From positions 62,001 to 126,000 of the forward strand of contig CAMGZM010000005.1 in the NCBI GenBank assembly GCA_946183145.1: a DNA stretch of 64,000 nt, in the 5' to 3' direction. Source of the stretch: an uncultured Fretibacterium sp. (GTDB taxonomy: Bacteria; Synergistota; Synergistia; Synergistales; Aminobacteriaceae). Below, piece by piece: positions 27,863-36,485 of the stretch. The notes under the pieces were generated by a model that saw only the letters and a list, made by a program, of their open reading frames with translations, was not told where the DNA came from and did no database searches. Position 1 is the stretch's first letter, and each line of letters opens with the position of its first letter. Position numbers and translations under genes: made by a program.

Positions 27863-28967
27863 CGCAGGAAAATTATTACTCGCCGGGATATTTACGGCGG
27901 GTATTTTTTTTGTCCGCGCAGACGCAGCAGAGGTTACAGCTTTTGACACGACAATACGAATCCTTGAGCGTTGGACTTCATCACATTGGGGGCAGGACTG
28001 CTTTGTGTGGGTTGTGCATTACCCGGAAGAACTCGCAAAGCCTTGGGCAGAGTCTGAAGCGTTAAGAGCCGGGATGAGCGATGCAGAACAGGAACGATTC
28101 AGAGAAGATTTCATCTCAGAGTTGCAGCTCAAAACGTCAGAAACATTTTTAGTCAGCGTTTACTCATTCGGAGCAAGGCCGGTAAATCTTAATCCCGTAC
28201 GTGATAATGTATCTCTCTTAGCGTCAACAGGCGAGCGGATAAAGCCCGTGAAATATGACAGCGCACTAGATAACCCTTCAGCAGGAGTCGTGCAGGGACT
28301 CGTATTTTTCCCAAAGCAGACGAACAAAGACTACGTTATAGGCATAAGGGGAATGGGACGCAGTGAGCGTATATTCTCGTTCGCGCCACCTGAAGCACCC
28401 CCAGTTACGCCGCAAAAATCAGATGTCGTTGTCGTCAATGTCCCTCCGAAAAAACCAAGAAAGCCCGTCCCCGTCCCCGTCAAAAAACCAACTCCGCCCG
28501 CTCCGCCTCCGATTCCGCCAAAGCCTATTAAGCCGATATTCCAGCAGGAGTCAAGCGACATGGCCGAGTTCGTGAAGTCAGTGAAGGAACGCGGGAATGA
28601 CACGAAAAATGACACGCCGCCGCCATCACCGCCAAAACGTCAGGTCAACACGGAGAACGCATATTCAAGCCGTGAAAGTGTATTGCGGAGATTCCTGAAT
28701 CTTTGGGCTGAAGGGTCATATAGTGATATGTATGATATGTTGTCGGATGGCTCAAAGAAAATCATATCACGCGAAAATTTTGCCAAAGAAGCCGGGAAAG
28801 CATCAGACATTCGCGCAGGGATTAAGGGCGGTGATTTCCGAATTGACTGGTTAGGCGATGAACGCGCAAAGGTCATTACGGTACGCAAGACGCTCGTGTT
28901 CAGAACGGTATCATCACGCACAATAGGAGTCAGGCGTGAGGGTTCATCATGGCGCGTTGTTTGGTGA
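27831..28967 (+). CDS. Exported proline-rich protein with C-terminal NTF2-like domain
   Basis: A 378-residue protein with a signal peptide (ISAGKLLLAGIFTAGIFFVRADA). Domains: an N-terminal beta-rich region (about 30-185), a Pro/Lys linker at about 205-240 (periplasm-spanning style), and a C-terminal segment YSSRESVLRRFLNLWAEGSYSDMYDML that resembles NTF2/SnoaL-like cystatin folds. The start is TTG 27831, with GGAGG 5 nt upstream; ATG 27852 is the alternative and would leave a complete signal peptide. It overlaps the preceding exported-protein gene, so the two probably function together. Confidence 0.7.
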   Translation: MSFRQNKMLISAGKLLLAGIFTAGIFFVRADAAEVTAFDTTIRILERWTSSHWGQDCFVWVVHYPEELAKPWAESEALRAGMSDAEQERFREDFISELQLKTSETFLVSVYSFGARPVNLNPVRDNVSLLASTGERIKPVKYDSALDNPSAGVVQGLVFFPKQTNKDYVIGIRGMGRSERIFSFAPPEAPPVTPQKSDVVVVNVPPKKPRKPVPVPVKKPTPPAPPPIPPKPIKPIFQQESSDMAEFVKSVKERGNDTKNDTPPPSPPKRQVNTENAYSSRESVLRRFLNLWAEGSYSDMYDMLSDGSKKIISRENFAKEAGKASDIRAGIKGGDFRIDWLGDERAKVITVRKTLVFRTVSSRTIGVRREGSSWRVVW

Positions 28968-28970
28968 AAT

Positions 28971-28999
28971 TTTACGGCCATGTGATAAACTGACATAAT
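28971..28999 (+). promoter_or_regulatory. Predicted promoter of the RelBE-like module
   Basis: TTTACG (28971-28976) and CATAAT (28994-28999) are separated by exactly 17 nt, 24 nt before the antitoxin start. It could also drive lptC and lptD, which follow with only 6-nt spacing. Confidence 0.5.
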
Positions 29000-29022
29000 C
29001 CCATTCAAGGAGGAATAATTTT

Positions 29023-29298
29023 ATGACTGCTGCAACAATGGAAAAACCTGCAATCAAAACAGGGAATGCGACTCTCGATATGGTACTGCCTTTGCTGAAG
29101 GCTGACAAACTCGAAAAGCTCGCGGAGTTCGCACAATTTCTCATATGGTCGCGTGATGATGAAAATCATGACTGGGCAGACGCTCCTTTGACGGAAGACG
29201 AAATATCACAGATTGAGGAAAGCGACAGGGATTACGAGAACGGCATATATCTTACGCTTGATGAGCTTCTGGAGGGGCTGCAAAAATGTGGACAGTAA
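29023..29298 (+). CDS. Antitoxin of a RelE/YafQ-type pair
   Basis: A 91-residue acidic, helical protein with ADKLEKLAEFAQFLIWSRDD and a C-terminal acidic toxin-wrapping region (EISQIEESDRDYENGIYLTLDELLEGL). It begins with a good AAGGAGG site and overlaps the toxin gene by 13 nt. Identification rests mainly on the adjoining toxin; no AbrB or ribbon-helix-helix signature is evident. Confidence 0.7.
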   Translation: MTAATMEKPAIKTGNATLDMVLPLLKADKLEKLAEFAQFLIWSRDDENHDWADAPLTEDEISQIEESDRDYENGIYLTLDELLEGLQKCGQ

Positions 29299-29540
29299 TA
29301 ACAGGCAAACCCGTACAGCGCAGGCTAGAGCGTATTCCCAACCCGGACAAGGCGAGGCTGATACAGGCAATAAAACTCTTGGCAGAAAAACCCGAACTGC
29401 TTGACATAAAGCCTTTAACCGGGCGTGATGAACACCGTTTAAGGGTAGGCGACTGGCGTTTCATCATAAAAATAAATGAAGATGAGAAGATAATACGTCT
29501 CCGTTCTCTTGGTTTCCGCGGTGATGTATACAAGAAGTAA
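29286..29540 (+). CDS. RelE/ParE-superfamily mRNA interferase toxin
   Basis: An 84-residue basic protein with the RelE fold pattern: an N-terminal helical pair (AIKLLAEKPELLDIKPLTG) followed by strands DEHRLRVGDWRFIIKI and KIIRLRSLGFRGDVYKK. The arginines in HRLRVGDWRF and the C-terminal LGFRGDVY match the catalytic strand of RelE-type ribosome-dependent toxins. Its stop is 6 nt from lptC, so the module is embedded upstream of an essential LPS-transport operon. Confidence 0.85.
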   Translation: MWTVITGKPVQRRLERIPNPDKARLIQAIKLLAEKPELLDIKPLTGRDEHRLRVGDWRFIIKINEDEKIIRLRSLGFRGDVYKK

Positions 29541-29546
29541 CGCAAA

Positions 29547-30104
29547 ATGAAACTCAAAATTTCACCCAAAAAAATACTCCTCGCTATCATAATTCTCGGT
29601 ACAGTAAGGCTCGTTCAGTACGCAATAAGCGACATGAATCTTGACATCGATTTACTGCGTGAAAGCCTCCTCAATATGCCCGGCATGGTCATGGAGAACA
29701 TCAGATTTTCCCGCGAAATTTCAGGCGACATGTGGCAGGTCAAGCTGCCCTACGTTGAGGAGAAAGACAAGCTGCTGGTATTCATGTCAGCAGATATTTC
29801 ACGGACTCTCAGCGGCGACAAAGGGAAATGGTCATTTTTCGGGAAATCAGGCACATATTCAGATGACGCAAAGACCGCAACAATCACAGAATTAACGGGA
29901 ATTTTAGAGGAGAGTAACCGCAAATGGATCATCGAAAGCCCTAAATTGACGTGGCAGGACAAAAATACAACATTCATTTTTCCTGAAGGACTCAAGATTC
30001 ACGATGAAGAGTTTTCACTTGTTACTCCGATTGCAAGCACAGATAACAGCCGCGTGATATTATTACAGCATGGAGGCGTAATCAGATGGCGAAAAACGCA
30101 TTAA
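29547..30104 (+). CDS. lptC: LPS export periplasmic protein LptC-like
   Basis: A 185-residue protein with one N-terminal membrane anchor (KILLAIIILGTVRLVQYAI) and a periplasmic beta-jellyroll-like region, such as WSFFGKSGTYSDDAKTATITELTGILEES, which matches LptC repeats. LptC links the LptBFG ATPase to the LptA/LptD bridge. It overlaps lptD by 19 nt and lies directly after the RelE toxin with no clear ribosome-binding site of its own. Confidence 0.8.
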   Translation: MKLKISPKKILLAIIILGTVRLVQYAISDMNLDIDLLRESLLNMPGMVMENIRFSREISGDMWQVKLPYVEEKDKLLVFMSADISRTLSGDKGKWSFFGKSGTYSDDAKTATITELTGILEESNRKWIIESPKLTWQDKNTTFIFPEGLKIHDEEFSLVTPIASTDNSRVILLQHGGVIRWRKTH

Positions 30105-31834
30105 TATTATCACTGGCTTTGATGTTGATTTTTACGGCTGAAAGTTATCCGGCTGATTTTCAGGACTACAAGCTCACAGAGACTCAAGAAGAAATTTCCT
30201 CACCATCTACAACAGTTATACCCGATCAAGTAACACTGAATGCAGACAGGGTATCATTCAACGATGAGACAGGCAACGCATTAGCAGAAGGAAACGCGGT
30301 GCTTCAATACAACGGCACAACGATAATGGCCGAACGAATAGAATACAATTCTGACACTCAGAAGGTTAAAGCTATGCCCCTTCCCGGCGACAAAGTAGTC
30401 TTGATGAACTCATCACGCACAATAAACGGAGATCAGATAGATTATGACCTCAGCAGCGGAGAAGGAATACTCACAGGCCCCGCAACACGTCTTTCAGTCG
30501 GTGAACACGGCGAAATACTTTACGTTTACGGCGGAGAAATCAACGTTATCCCTTGGGAGCTTGCGCAGGAACGCGGACTCGTGAAAGGCTCGCCCGAAGA
30601 CTACATGCTACAGTGGCAGAATGTCATAATGACAACATGCGCCCTTGATCACCCTCATTACAGGTTAGAGTCGAAACTGATTACGTTTATCCCAAACAAG
30701 AGAGTAATTGCGAAAAAACCCCGCGTTTATCTCGGCAATACATATCTCTTTACGTCCCCTCTTGATTACGTCGTCCAGCTTAAGCGCAGGCAGCTCGGAT
30801 ATACAATGCTCCCGTTCATACAGAGGAGCGACATAAAAGGCTCGCACGGAGGCATAACGGGGACTCTTGGCTGGGAAACTGGTTCCGTGTCATTAGGGCT
30901 TTCATACGGAAGAAATACAGGGCTTGAATACATGCTTGGTATTGAGCAGGAAATCAACAGCGATTTTTCGGTTCGTTTCGGCGTTGAATATTCATGGGAT
31001 GATGTATGGCGCGAAAAAATTTGGAGGCCGTATGCGACTCTCATGTACAGCCATAACGGATGGGCGGCACATCTCAATTGGACTCACAACGAATATATTT
31101 CAGACAGGAAAGACAGCTTTTACGAGTACAAAGGCAGGTTAGACCGTAAGCCGGAGTTAATCATCTGGGCACCGTGGTTCAGGAACACAAATTACTCATG
31201 GACGAGAATTTTTGCGACTGTCGGCAGCTATGAAGAGACGCTGTACAGGATACCTTCAGCAGGAACTGAGACACGTTACGGAATCGGCGTAAGGAATTAT
31301 GCGGAAAGAAAAGCCGGTGATGTCGAGTTTTTCGCAAACACTGAGGGAGTCGTGCTTATGTATGACAGCGGCACTGACCAGGAAATGCTGAGGAGTTTTA
31401 TGGGACTGCGTTATAAAATAGGAGTGTTTGAGCTTGGCACTGCTTACGAGAGGCAATACTCATGGGGCGAAAGTGCTATGTATTGGGATCAGTACAGTAA
31501 CAGGAGAAGAATACACCAGCGTGTTAGATTCCCAATCGGGCGCGAGGTATATTTAGGTTTCCGGGGAAGCTATGACTTGTTCAACTCAATGATTGATGAG
31601 ACATTCTACAGCGTTCAGTGGGATACGGACTGCATGTTATGGGATCTCCACTACAAGAACGACAGAACACGGAGCGGAAACAGCTCAATAGGACTCACGA
31701 TACAGCTGAAGGCATTCCCGGACAGGGCAGCGGCATTCGGTCAGAGAATAGATATTGACCCGTTCAACAGGCCGTATGATGTCCCAGATAATGACGGTAA
31801 AATACGCAGAGAAAGTTGGTATCAGTTACAGTGA
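30086..31834 (+). CDS. lptD: LPS-assembly outer-membrane protein LptD
   Basis: A 582-residue protein with a signal peptide (ALILSLALMLIFTAESYPA), an OstA/LptA-like domain at about 48-150 (LNADRVSFNDETGNALAEGNAVL, MAERIEYNSDT, INGDQIDYDLSSGEGIL), and then a long region rich in alternating aromatic strands that forms the beta-barrel. It inserts LPS into the outer membrane. It is shorter than E. coli LptD (784). GGAGG within lptC supports the start. It proves a diderm envelope. Confidence 0.9.
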   Translation: MAKNALILSLALMLIFTAESYPADFQDYKLTETQEEISSPSTTVIPDQVTLNADRVSFNDETGNALAEGNAVLQYNGTTIMAERIEYNSDTQKVKAMPLPGDKVVLMNSSRTINGDQIDYDLSSGEGILTGPATRLSVGEHGEILYVYGGEINVIPWELAQERGLVKGSPEDYMLQWQNVIMTTCALDHPHYRLESKLITFIPNKRVIAKKPRVYLGNTYLFTSPLDYVVQLKRRQLGYTMLPFIQRSDIKGSHGGITGTLGWETGSVSLGLSYGRNTGLEYMLGIEQEINSDFSVRFGVEYSWDDVWREKIWRPYATLMYSHNGWAAHLNWTHNEYISDRKDSFYEYKGRLDRKPELIIWAPWFRNTNYSWTRIFATVGSYEETLYRIPSAGTETRYGIGVRNYAERKAGDVEFFANTEGVVLMYDSGTDQEMLRSFMGLRYKIGVFELGTAYERQYSWGESAMYWDQYSNRRRIHQRVRFPIGREVYLGFRGSYDLFNSMIDETFYSVQWDTDCMLWDLHYKNDRTRSGNSSIGLTIQLKAFPDRAAAFGQRIDIDPFNRPYDVPDNDGKIRRESWYQLQ

Positions 31835-32655
31835 TTTACTTGTGCTTTATTGATGGAAAATTTGTTAAGCCGGAAGAAGCCGTTTTGCCGATTTCGGACT
31901 TGATTATACAGCGTGGTGTAGGAGTGTTTGAGGCTTTTGCGTCATTCGGCGGGAAATCGTTGATGCTCACTCCTCACATGGAGAGATTCATAGCAAGCGC
32001 AAAAAGCTCTGAGATAGCGAATATTCCCGACATAGAATATATGAAGAGAGTAATCCGTGAAGGAATTTCGAGAATCGGCCATGACGTGAGAATACGCACA
32101 TTCTTGACGGGCGGAGATGAATTTGACACGGAGAAAGGCTGTTTTCCTGAGCCGAGATTTTTCGTGATATTTGATGACGCAGGACTAATCACAGAGGAAG
32201 GCCGCGAAAAAGGCGTAATACTTCATCCCGTAACATTCGGGCGCGACAATCCTGAAGTCAAGAGCGTGAATTACCGCGCAACCTACAAAATGCCGAAAGA
32301 AGCCTACGATATACTTTACTGCCCCGGCGGTGAGATCACAGAATGCGGACACAGTAATTTCTTCCTTGTCATCAACAACAAAATCATCACAGCCCCGTTA
32401 TCACGAGTCCTAAAAGGTACGACAAGAACAGCAGTGATTGAGCTTGCCAAGAAAGACGGCTATACTGTCGAGGAAAGATGCCCGCTGTGGTCAGAATTAA
32501 CGGGAGCTTCAGAAGCATTCATCACAGGAAGCATGAAACTTGTTGTGCCGGCCGTGAGAATCGGAGGGATAACGATTTCTGACGGGAAAATGGGAAAAGT
32601 TACGCGCCGTATATTTGAGCTTTACAGGAAATATATGGAGAACTGGTTAGAGTAG
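31831..32655 (+). CDS. Class IV PLP aminotransferase (branched-chain aminotransferase or aminodeoxychorismate-lyase type)
   Basis: The start is placed at GTG 31831, whose GTGA overlaps the lptD stop, instead of the TTG 31816 upstream. The 274-residue protein then begins MIYLCFIDGKFV. It has the class IV hallmarks: ISDLIIQRGVGVFEAF, the PLP lysine in KSVNYRATYKM, E(I)TECGHSNFFLV and the late EAFITGS loop. BCAT makes leucine/isoleucine/valine, D-amino acid transaminase acts on alanine, and ADC lyase makes p-aminobenzoate; the sequence does not decide. It is followed by a small repeat and then ptb. Confidence 0.85.
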   Translation: MIYLCFIDGKFVKPEEAVLPISDLIIQRGVGVFEAFASFGGKSLMLTPHMERFIASAKSSEIANIPDIEYMKRVIREGISRIGHDVRIRTFLTGGDEFDTEKGCFPEPRFFVIFDDAGLITEEGREKGVILHPVTFGRDNPEVKSVNYRATYKMPKEAYDILYCPGGEITECGHSNFFLVINNKIITAPLSRVLKGTTRTAVIELAKKDGYTVEERCPLWSELTGASEAFITGSMKLVVPAVRIGGITISDGKMGKVTRRIFELYRKYMENWLE

Positions 32656-32706
32656 TGGGTAGTGGGCAGTGGACAGCTAATTACTTCACACTCCGCACTT
32701 CACACT
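32654..32706. repeat. Short direct repeats between the aminotransferase and ptb genes
   Basis: Three 7-bp units (AGTGGGT, AGTGGGC, AGTGGAC; 32654-32674) are followed by two copies of ACTTCACACT (32683-32692 and 32697-32706). The two sets are partly complementary (AGTG/CACT) and could fold back. Such simple repeats are often extragenic debris; no gene is seen here. A second possible hairpin (GCGTTT 32731-32736 with AAACGC 32751-32756) lies before the ptb ribosome-binding site. Confidence 0.5.
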
Positions 32707-32785
32707 GTAAGCAACGGCAGAATCTCCGGGGCGTTTTGACGTTCCGGGGTAAACGCATAAATTTCAACAGGAGGAAAAAATTTTC

Positions 32786-33718
32786 ATGGAACAGATTCGC
32801 TCATTGTCGCAGTTAATCGAGGAAGCAACGAAACTCTGCGCTGAAAAGGGACGCAAGCGCATATCCGTAGCAATGGCAGAAGATGCCGGACTCATCTCAG
32901 CAATTGAGGAAGCACGCAAAATCGGACTCGTTGAGGCAACACTCGTAGGAAATCCCGAAAAGGTCAAAGCCTGCATAGCCGAAGCCGGAGCAAGTGAGAC
33001 GAACTATCACATAATCCCCGAAATGAACGAGGCAGCCTGCGGTATAGTCGCCGTAACAGAAGTATCATCAAAACGCGCCGACATCTACATGAAGGGCCAG
33101 CTTCACACGGATAATTTCCTTCGCGGAATGCTGAACAAAGAAGTCGGACTCAGAGTCGGAAAAAGAGCAATTTCACACTGCTACTTCCACTCAATTCCCG
33201 GATATGACAGAGTGATATTCATCGCTGACGGAGCATTCAACATGTACCCGGACTTGAAGATGAAAGCCGACATAGTGCAGAACACAGTGAACTTTGCGCG
33301 CTCGCTCGGTGTCGATCTGCCGAAAGTCGCATGTCTCGCCGCTGTTGAGATGGTGAATCCTGATATGCCCTGCACGCTTGACGCAACAGCACTCGTACAG
33401 ATGAACGCAAGAGGCCAGATCAAGAACTGCGTAGTTGACGGGCCTTTAGCACTGGACAACGCAATAGACGAGGAAGCCGCGAAAATCAAGCACATCAAAT
33501 CACCCGTAGCAGGCCATGCAGATATACTTTTCGTGCCTCAGATTGAAGTCGGGAACGCTCTCGCAAAGTCAATTAGCTTCTTCGCAAAGGGAAGCGAGAC
33601 AGCCGGACTCATCATCGGAGCAGCAGCACCCGTAGTACTCACAAGCCGCGCAGATTCACCGAGAGCAAAACTTCTCTCAATCGCCGGTGCCGTAATGCTC
33701 GCACATCATCAGGGATAA
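32786..33718 (+). CDS. Phosphate butyryl/acetyltransferase
   Basis: A 310-residue member of the phosphotransacetylase family. The N-terminal part has AMAEDAGLISAIEEARKIGLVEATLVGNPEKV, and the conserved VVDGPLALDNAI and PVAGHADILFVPQIEVGNALAKSI are in the second half. It interconverts butyryl- or acetyl-CoA and the acyl phosphate in fermentative energy conservation. Its length and DGPLAL motif fit phosphotransbutyrylase (Ptb) better than Pta. AGGAGG lies 12 nt before the ATG. No butyrate kinase gene is visible in the window, so it stands alone with a terminator behind it. Confidence 0.88.
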   Translation: MEQIRSLSQLIEEATKLCAEKGRKRISVAMAEDAGLISAIEEARKIGLVEATLVGNPEKVKACIAEAGASETNYHIIPEMNEAACGIVAVTEVSSKRADIYMKGQLHTDNFLRGMLNKEVGLRVGKRAISHCYFHSIPGYDRVIFIADGAFNMYPDLKMKADIVQNTVNFARSLGVDLPKVACLAAVEMVNPDMPCTLDATALVQMNARGQIKNCVVDGPLALDNAIDEEAAKIKHIKSPVAGHADILFVPQIEVGNALAKSISFFAKGSETAGLIIGAAAPVVLTSRADSPRAKLLSIAGAVMLAHHQG

Positions 33719-33739
33719 ATTCAGGAAGAAATTTTCACG

Positions 33740-33771
33740 GCGGGAGATTCGCAAGAGTCCCCCGCTTTTTT
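33740..33771 (+). terminator. Rho-independent terminator after ptb
   Basis: GCGGG (33740-33744) pairs with CCCGC (33761-33765) and six T follow. It lies 22 nt after the ptb stop. Confidence 0.8.
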
Positions 33772-33815
33772 CATGGCATATAGCTAAAGGCGAGGGGATA
33801 TATTAACGTTCAACA

Positions 33816-33860
33816 AAAATCCCCCTTTCTGTGTTACGCAGGACTGAACAAAAGGGGGGA
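33816..33860 (-). terminator. Terminator after nrdJ
   Basis: CCCCCTTT (33821-33828) pairs with AAAGGGGG (33851-33858). Read on the minus strand the stem is followed by TTTTTG. It closes the long minus-strand region that contains nrdJ. Confidence 0.8.
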
Positions 33861-33866
33861 AAAATT

Positions 33867-36374
33867 TTACTTGCAGGGGGAATATCCGCAGCTGAAGCAG
33901 TATTCGCACCCAGAAATCATTTCAAGAGGCGCGCCGCAGTCAGGACACAAAAGCGATTTGTCCATCTTACGGGCGTTCGCGGTCTTTCGGTCTATCAATC
34001 TGTCAAGCAACAGCGCAATTGCATCGGGGATTGAGCGCGCTACATGGTCATCATCACAATTCAGCATCCAGTACTGTTTTCCCGATAAGCCTTTGAGCGT
34101 GTCAATGAAATCCTCAAGCCTGCACCCTGAACGCAGCCCGATAGAAATCACGCGTGATAATGCTTCTGTCATGGCCTTCAGCTCTGAGCCGGATTTGCCC
34201 ACGTTGATGAATATCTCAAAAGGCTCTTTTCCGTCAAGATTCAGCGTGATGTATATGCTTCCCCACGGCGTTGTGTCCTTTATCGTTTTGCCGAATACTA
34301 CAGGCGCGGGGCGTTCCTTGACTCTTTTCGTCTTCTCTTCTGGCTCAGGGGGATTATTGCTTTCTTCCTTCTTTGTCTCTATCGGCTGGAATGAGCGTGA
34401 GCCGTCCCGGTAAATCGTTATCCCCTTGCAGCCCATGCTGTAGCAGTCATGATATACACGCCGGACATCTTCAACCGTCGCTGAGTTCGGGAGATTCACT
34501 GTCTTGCTGATTCCGCTGTCTACAAAGTGCGCGAATATTCCCGTAACATTCACGTGCTGTTGAGGCGTAATGTCATAGGCCGTAACGTATTCAGGTGATG
34601 AGATATGCCCGCCCGATGAACGGTATTCGGCTCTCAGTTCGGGAGTCAGTAACTTGTGCCAGAACTCTAAATCCTCAAAGCCATTCCCGTCCGTTTTCGC
34701 TACATGCCTGCTCCATGACCACGCGAAATTAGGCTCAATCCCTGAGCTTGCATCAAGAAGCATTGATATTGACCCTGTAGGAGCGATTGAGAGTCTTCTG
34801 CTGTTACGCATGTTCCCCCGGAAGAGATTTGAGAGGATGAATTTTGCGTCCTCAAAGTCATATTCTTCAAGCGTGTTGATGAGTGTTACGGGGATTTTCC
34901 CTTCCTCCCTCATCGCACGCAGCATCGCTCTGTATTCGCCGTTGTTCTCAGGAATCTTCACGCCGTCAAAAAGCTCACGTACTAGGCCGTGTTCAGGGAA
35001 TGGATTTTTGCCAGCGTCCGTAACAATCTGAATCGTTGCGCTTAGTGCTGAACGTGCCATTGTCCCGCCGAGCTTCTTGCAGAACGCGCTGAATTTGTCA
35101 GATCCGTATGTTATCCCCTGCATGATAGAAGCGTCAGCAAGTCCCATTATGCCGAGTCCAACGGGGCGGATTGATTTTGTTCTCACGCCGATTTTCTCAA
35201 GAGGGTACGAACATGCGTCAATTACCAAATCAAGATAGTATATTGACCTGAAGACTTGTGCCGCAAATTTCTGACGGTCAAATTTTCGTTCGCCGTTCAC
35301 AAACATTTCTACGTTTATTGAGCCGAGATTACAGCTTGTGAAATTGGGCAACGGCTGTTCACCGCAGGGATTTGTCGCTTCTATGTCCCATTCATCGCCG
35401 CCCATCTTCAGAATGTTATCCTGCCTCGCTCGGTCAATGAAGAATACTCCCGGGTCTCCTCTCTTCCAGGCTGATTCACAGATGTGATTCATGAGGTCTT
35501 TTGCCTTCACAGTTCGTACTATGCTTCCGTCAACACGCGAATGAAGGTCAAAATCTCCGCCCTCTTTCGCCGAGTTTATGAGAGCGTCTGAGACTGCTAC
35601 AGAAATGTTGAAGTATGACAATTTCCCGTCCTCTGTCTTGCAGTCTACAAAGTCGTAAATGTCGGGATGGTCGTCGAATAACATTCCCATTAATGCCGCG
35701 CGACGTTTTCCGCCCTGAACCACAACCGCGCCCATTGTGTTCCACGTCTCCATGAATGACACGGGGCCGGATGCTTTTCCGCCTGTACCCCCGGCAATCT
35801 CTGAGCTTTGTTCGCGCAAATGTCCGAAATTGCCGCCGACTCCGCCGCCGAATTTGCTGATGATGCTTGCGTTCTTCACGGAGTCAAATATTCCCTCTAT
35901 GCTGTCAGGCACGCTTATCACGAAACACGCGAATAACTGTTGATTCTTTGTGCGGGACTCGTACAGCTTCCTGTAATCGTCATACGTCATTTTTTCCGGC
36001 GACTTGTAGATTATCGCTGAATATTCCGGGATTACCGTCAACCCTGCCGCCGCGCTGAATAAACACGGCGAGTTGAAGAGAAATCTGCGGTTGAGAATGT
36101 CATCGGCTATATTCATCTCAAGAGTCCGAATCCAGTCAGCATCATCGGAGTAATTCACTTCCGCGCTCGCTACTGTACGTGAGACCCTCCGCGCAAATTC
36201 CTCAAACGTTCGCTCCTTCCTCAATGCGTCAATCTCCGCGTCATATCTCTGCACAAAATAACGCTGGTCAAGAAGCCACAAAGCATTCTCCGAAAGCCTC
36301 GGCGTTTCTGAAGGCTCAAGATTACGCGCATCAATCTCCTTGCTGAAATACTCTCTTATGTCCTGTCTGCCCAT
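33867..36374 (-). CDS. nrdJ: Adenosylcobalamin-dependent ribonucleotide reductase (class II)
   Basis: The 835-residue protein has the class II layout: an N-terminal SPCLFSAAAGL with the first redox Cys, then GGVGGNFGHLRE, the NPCGEQPLPNFTSCNLGSI block with the active-site Cys pair, and an SIAPTGSISML segment. A C-terminal zinc ribbon closes it (CPDC..CEYCFSCGYSPC). It reduces ribonucleotides using adenosylcobalamin, without oxygen. It depends on B12, in keeping with the EutT-like gene at 16836. AAAGGGAG lies about 20 nt upstream of the ATG, so the start could differ slightly. Confidence 0.93.
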   Translation of the reverse strand: MGRQDIREYFSKEIDARNLEPSETPRLSENALWLLDQRYFVQRYDAEIDALRKERTFEEFARRVSRTVASAEVNYSDDADWIRTLEMNIADDILNRRFLFNSPCLFSAAAGLTVIPEYSAIIYKSPEKMTYDDYRKLYESRTKNQQLFACFVISVPDSIEGIFDSVKNASIISKFGGGVGGNFGHLREQSSEIAGGTGGKASGPVSFMETWNTMGAVVVQGGKRRAALMGMLFDDHPDIYDFVDCKTEDGKLSYFNISVAVSDALINSAKEGGDFDLHSRVDGSIVRTVKAKDLMNHICESAWKRGDPGVFFIDRARQDNILKMGGDEWDIEATNPCGEQPLPNFTSCNLGSINVEMFVNGERKFDRQKFAAQVFRSIYYLDLVIDACSYPLEKIGVRTKSIRPVGLGIMGLADASIMQGITYGSDKFSAFCKKLGGTMARSALSATIQIVTDAGKNPFPEHGLVRELFDGVKIPENNGEYRAMLRAMREEGKIPVTLINTLEEYDFEDAKFILSNLFRGNMRNSRRLSIAPTGSISMLLDASSGIEPNFAWSWSRHVAKTDGNGFEDLEFWHKLLTPELRAEYRSSGGHISSPEYVTAYDITPQQHVNVTGIFAHFVDSGISKTVNLPNSATVEDVRRVYHDCYSMGCKGITIYRDGSRSFQPIETKKEESNNPPEPEEKTKRVKERPAPVVFGKTIKDTTPWGSIYITLNLDGKEPFEIFINVGKSGSELKAMTEALSRVISIGLRSGCRLEDFIDTLKGLSGKQYWMLNCDDDHVARSIPDAIALLLDRLIDRKTANARKMDKSLLCPDCGAPLEMISGCEYCFSCGYSPCK

Positions 36375-36402
36375 TTCGTTGTTATACTAGCTCCCTTTCT
36401 GC

Positions 36403-36444
36403 AAAAAATTACCCGCAGACCCCCATTTTTTGAGAGTCTGAGGG
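36403..36444 (-). terminator. Terminator between the exported-protein gene and nrdJ
   Basis: On the minus strand CCCTCAGAC and GTCTGCGGG pair over 9 bp with one mismatch, followed by TAATTTTTT. It separates nrdJ from the gene at 36486-38186. Confidence 0.65.
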
Positions 36445-36485
36445 CTGAAATTTTATCTCTGTAAGAAATTTTTACGGCTGAATTT

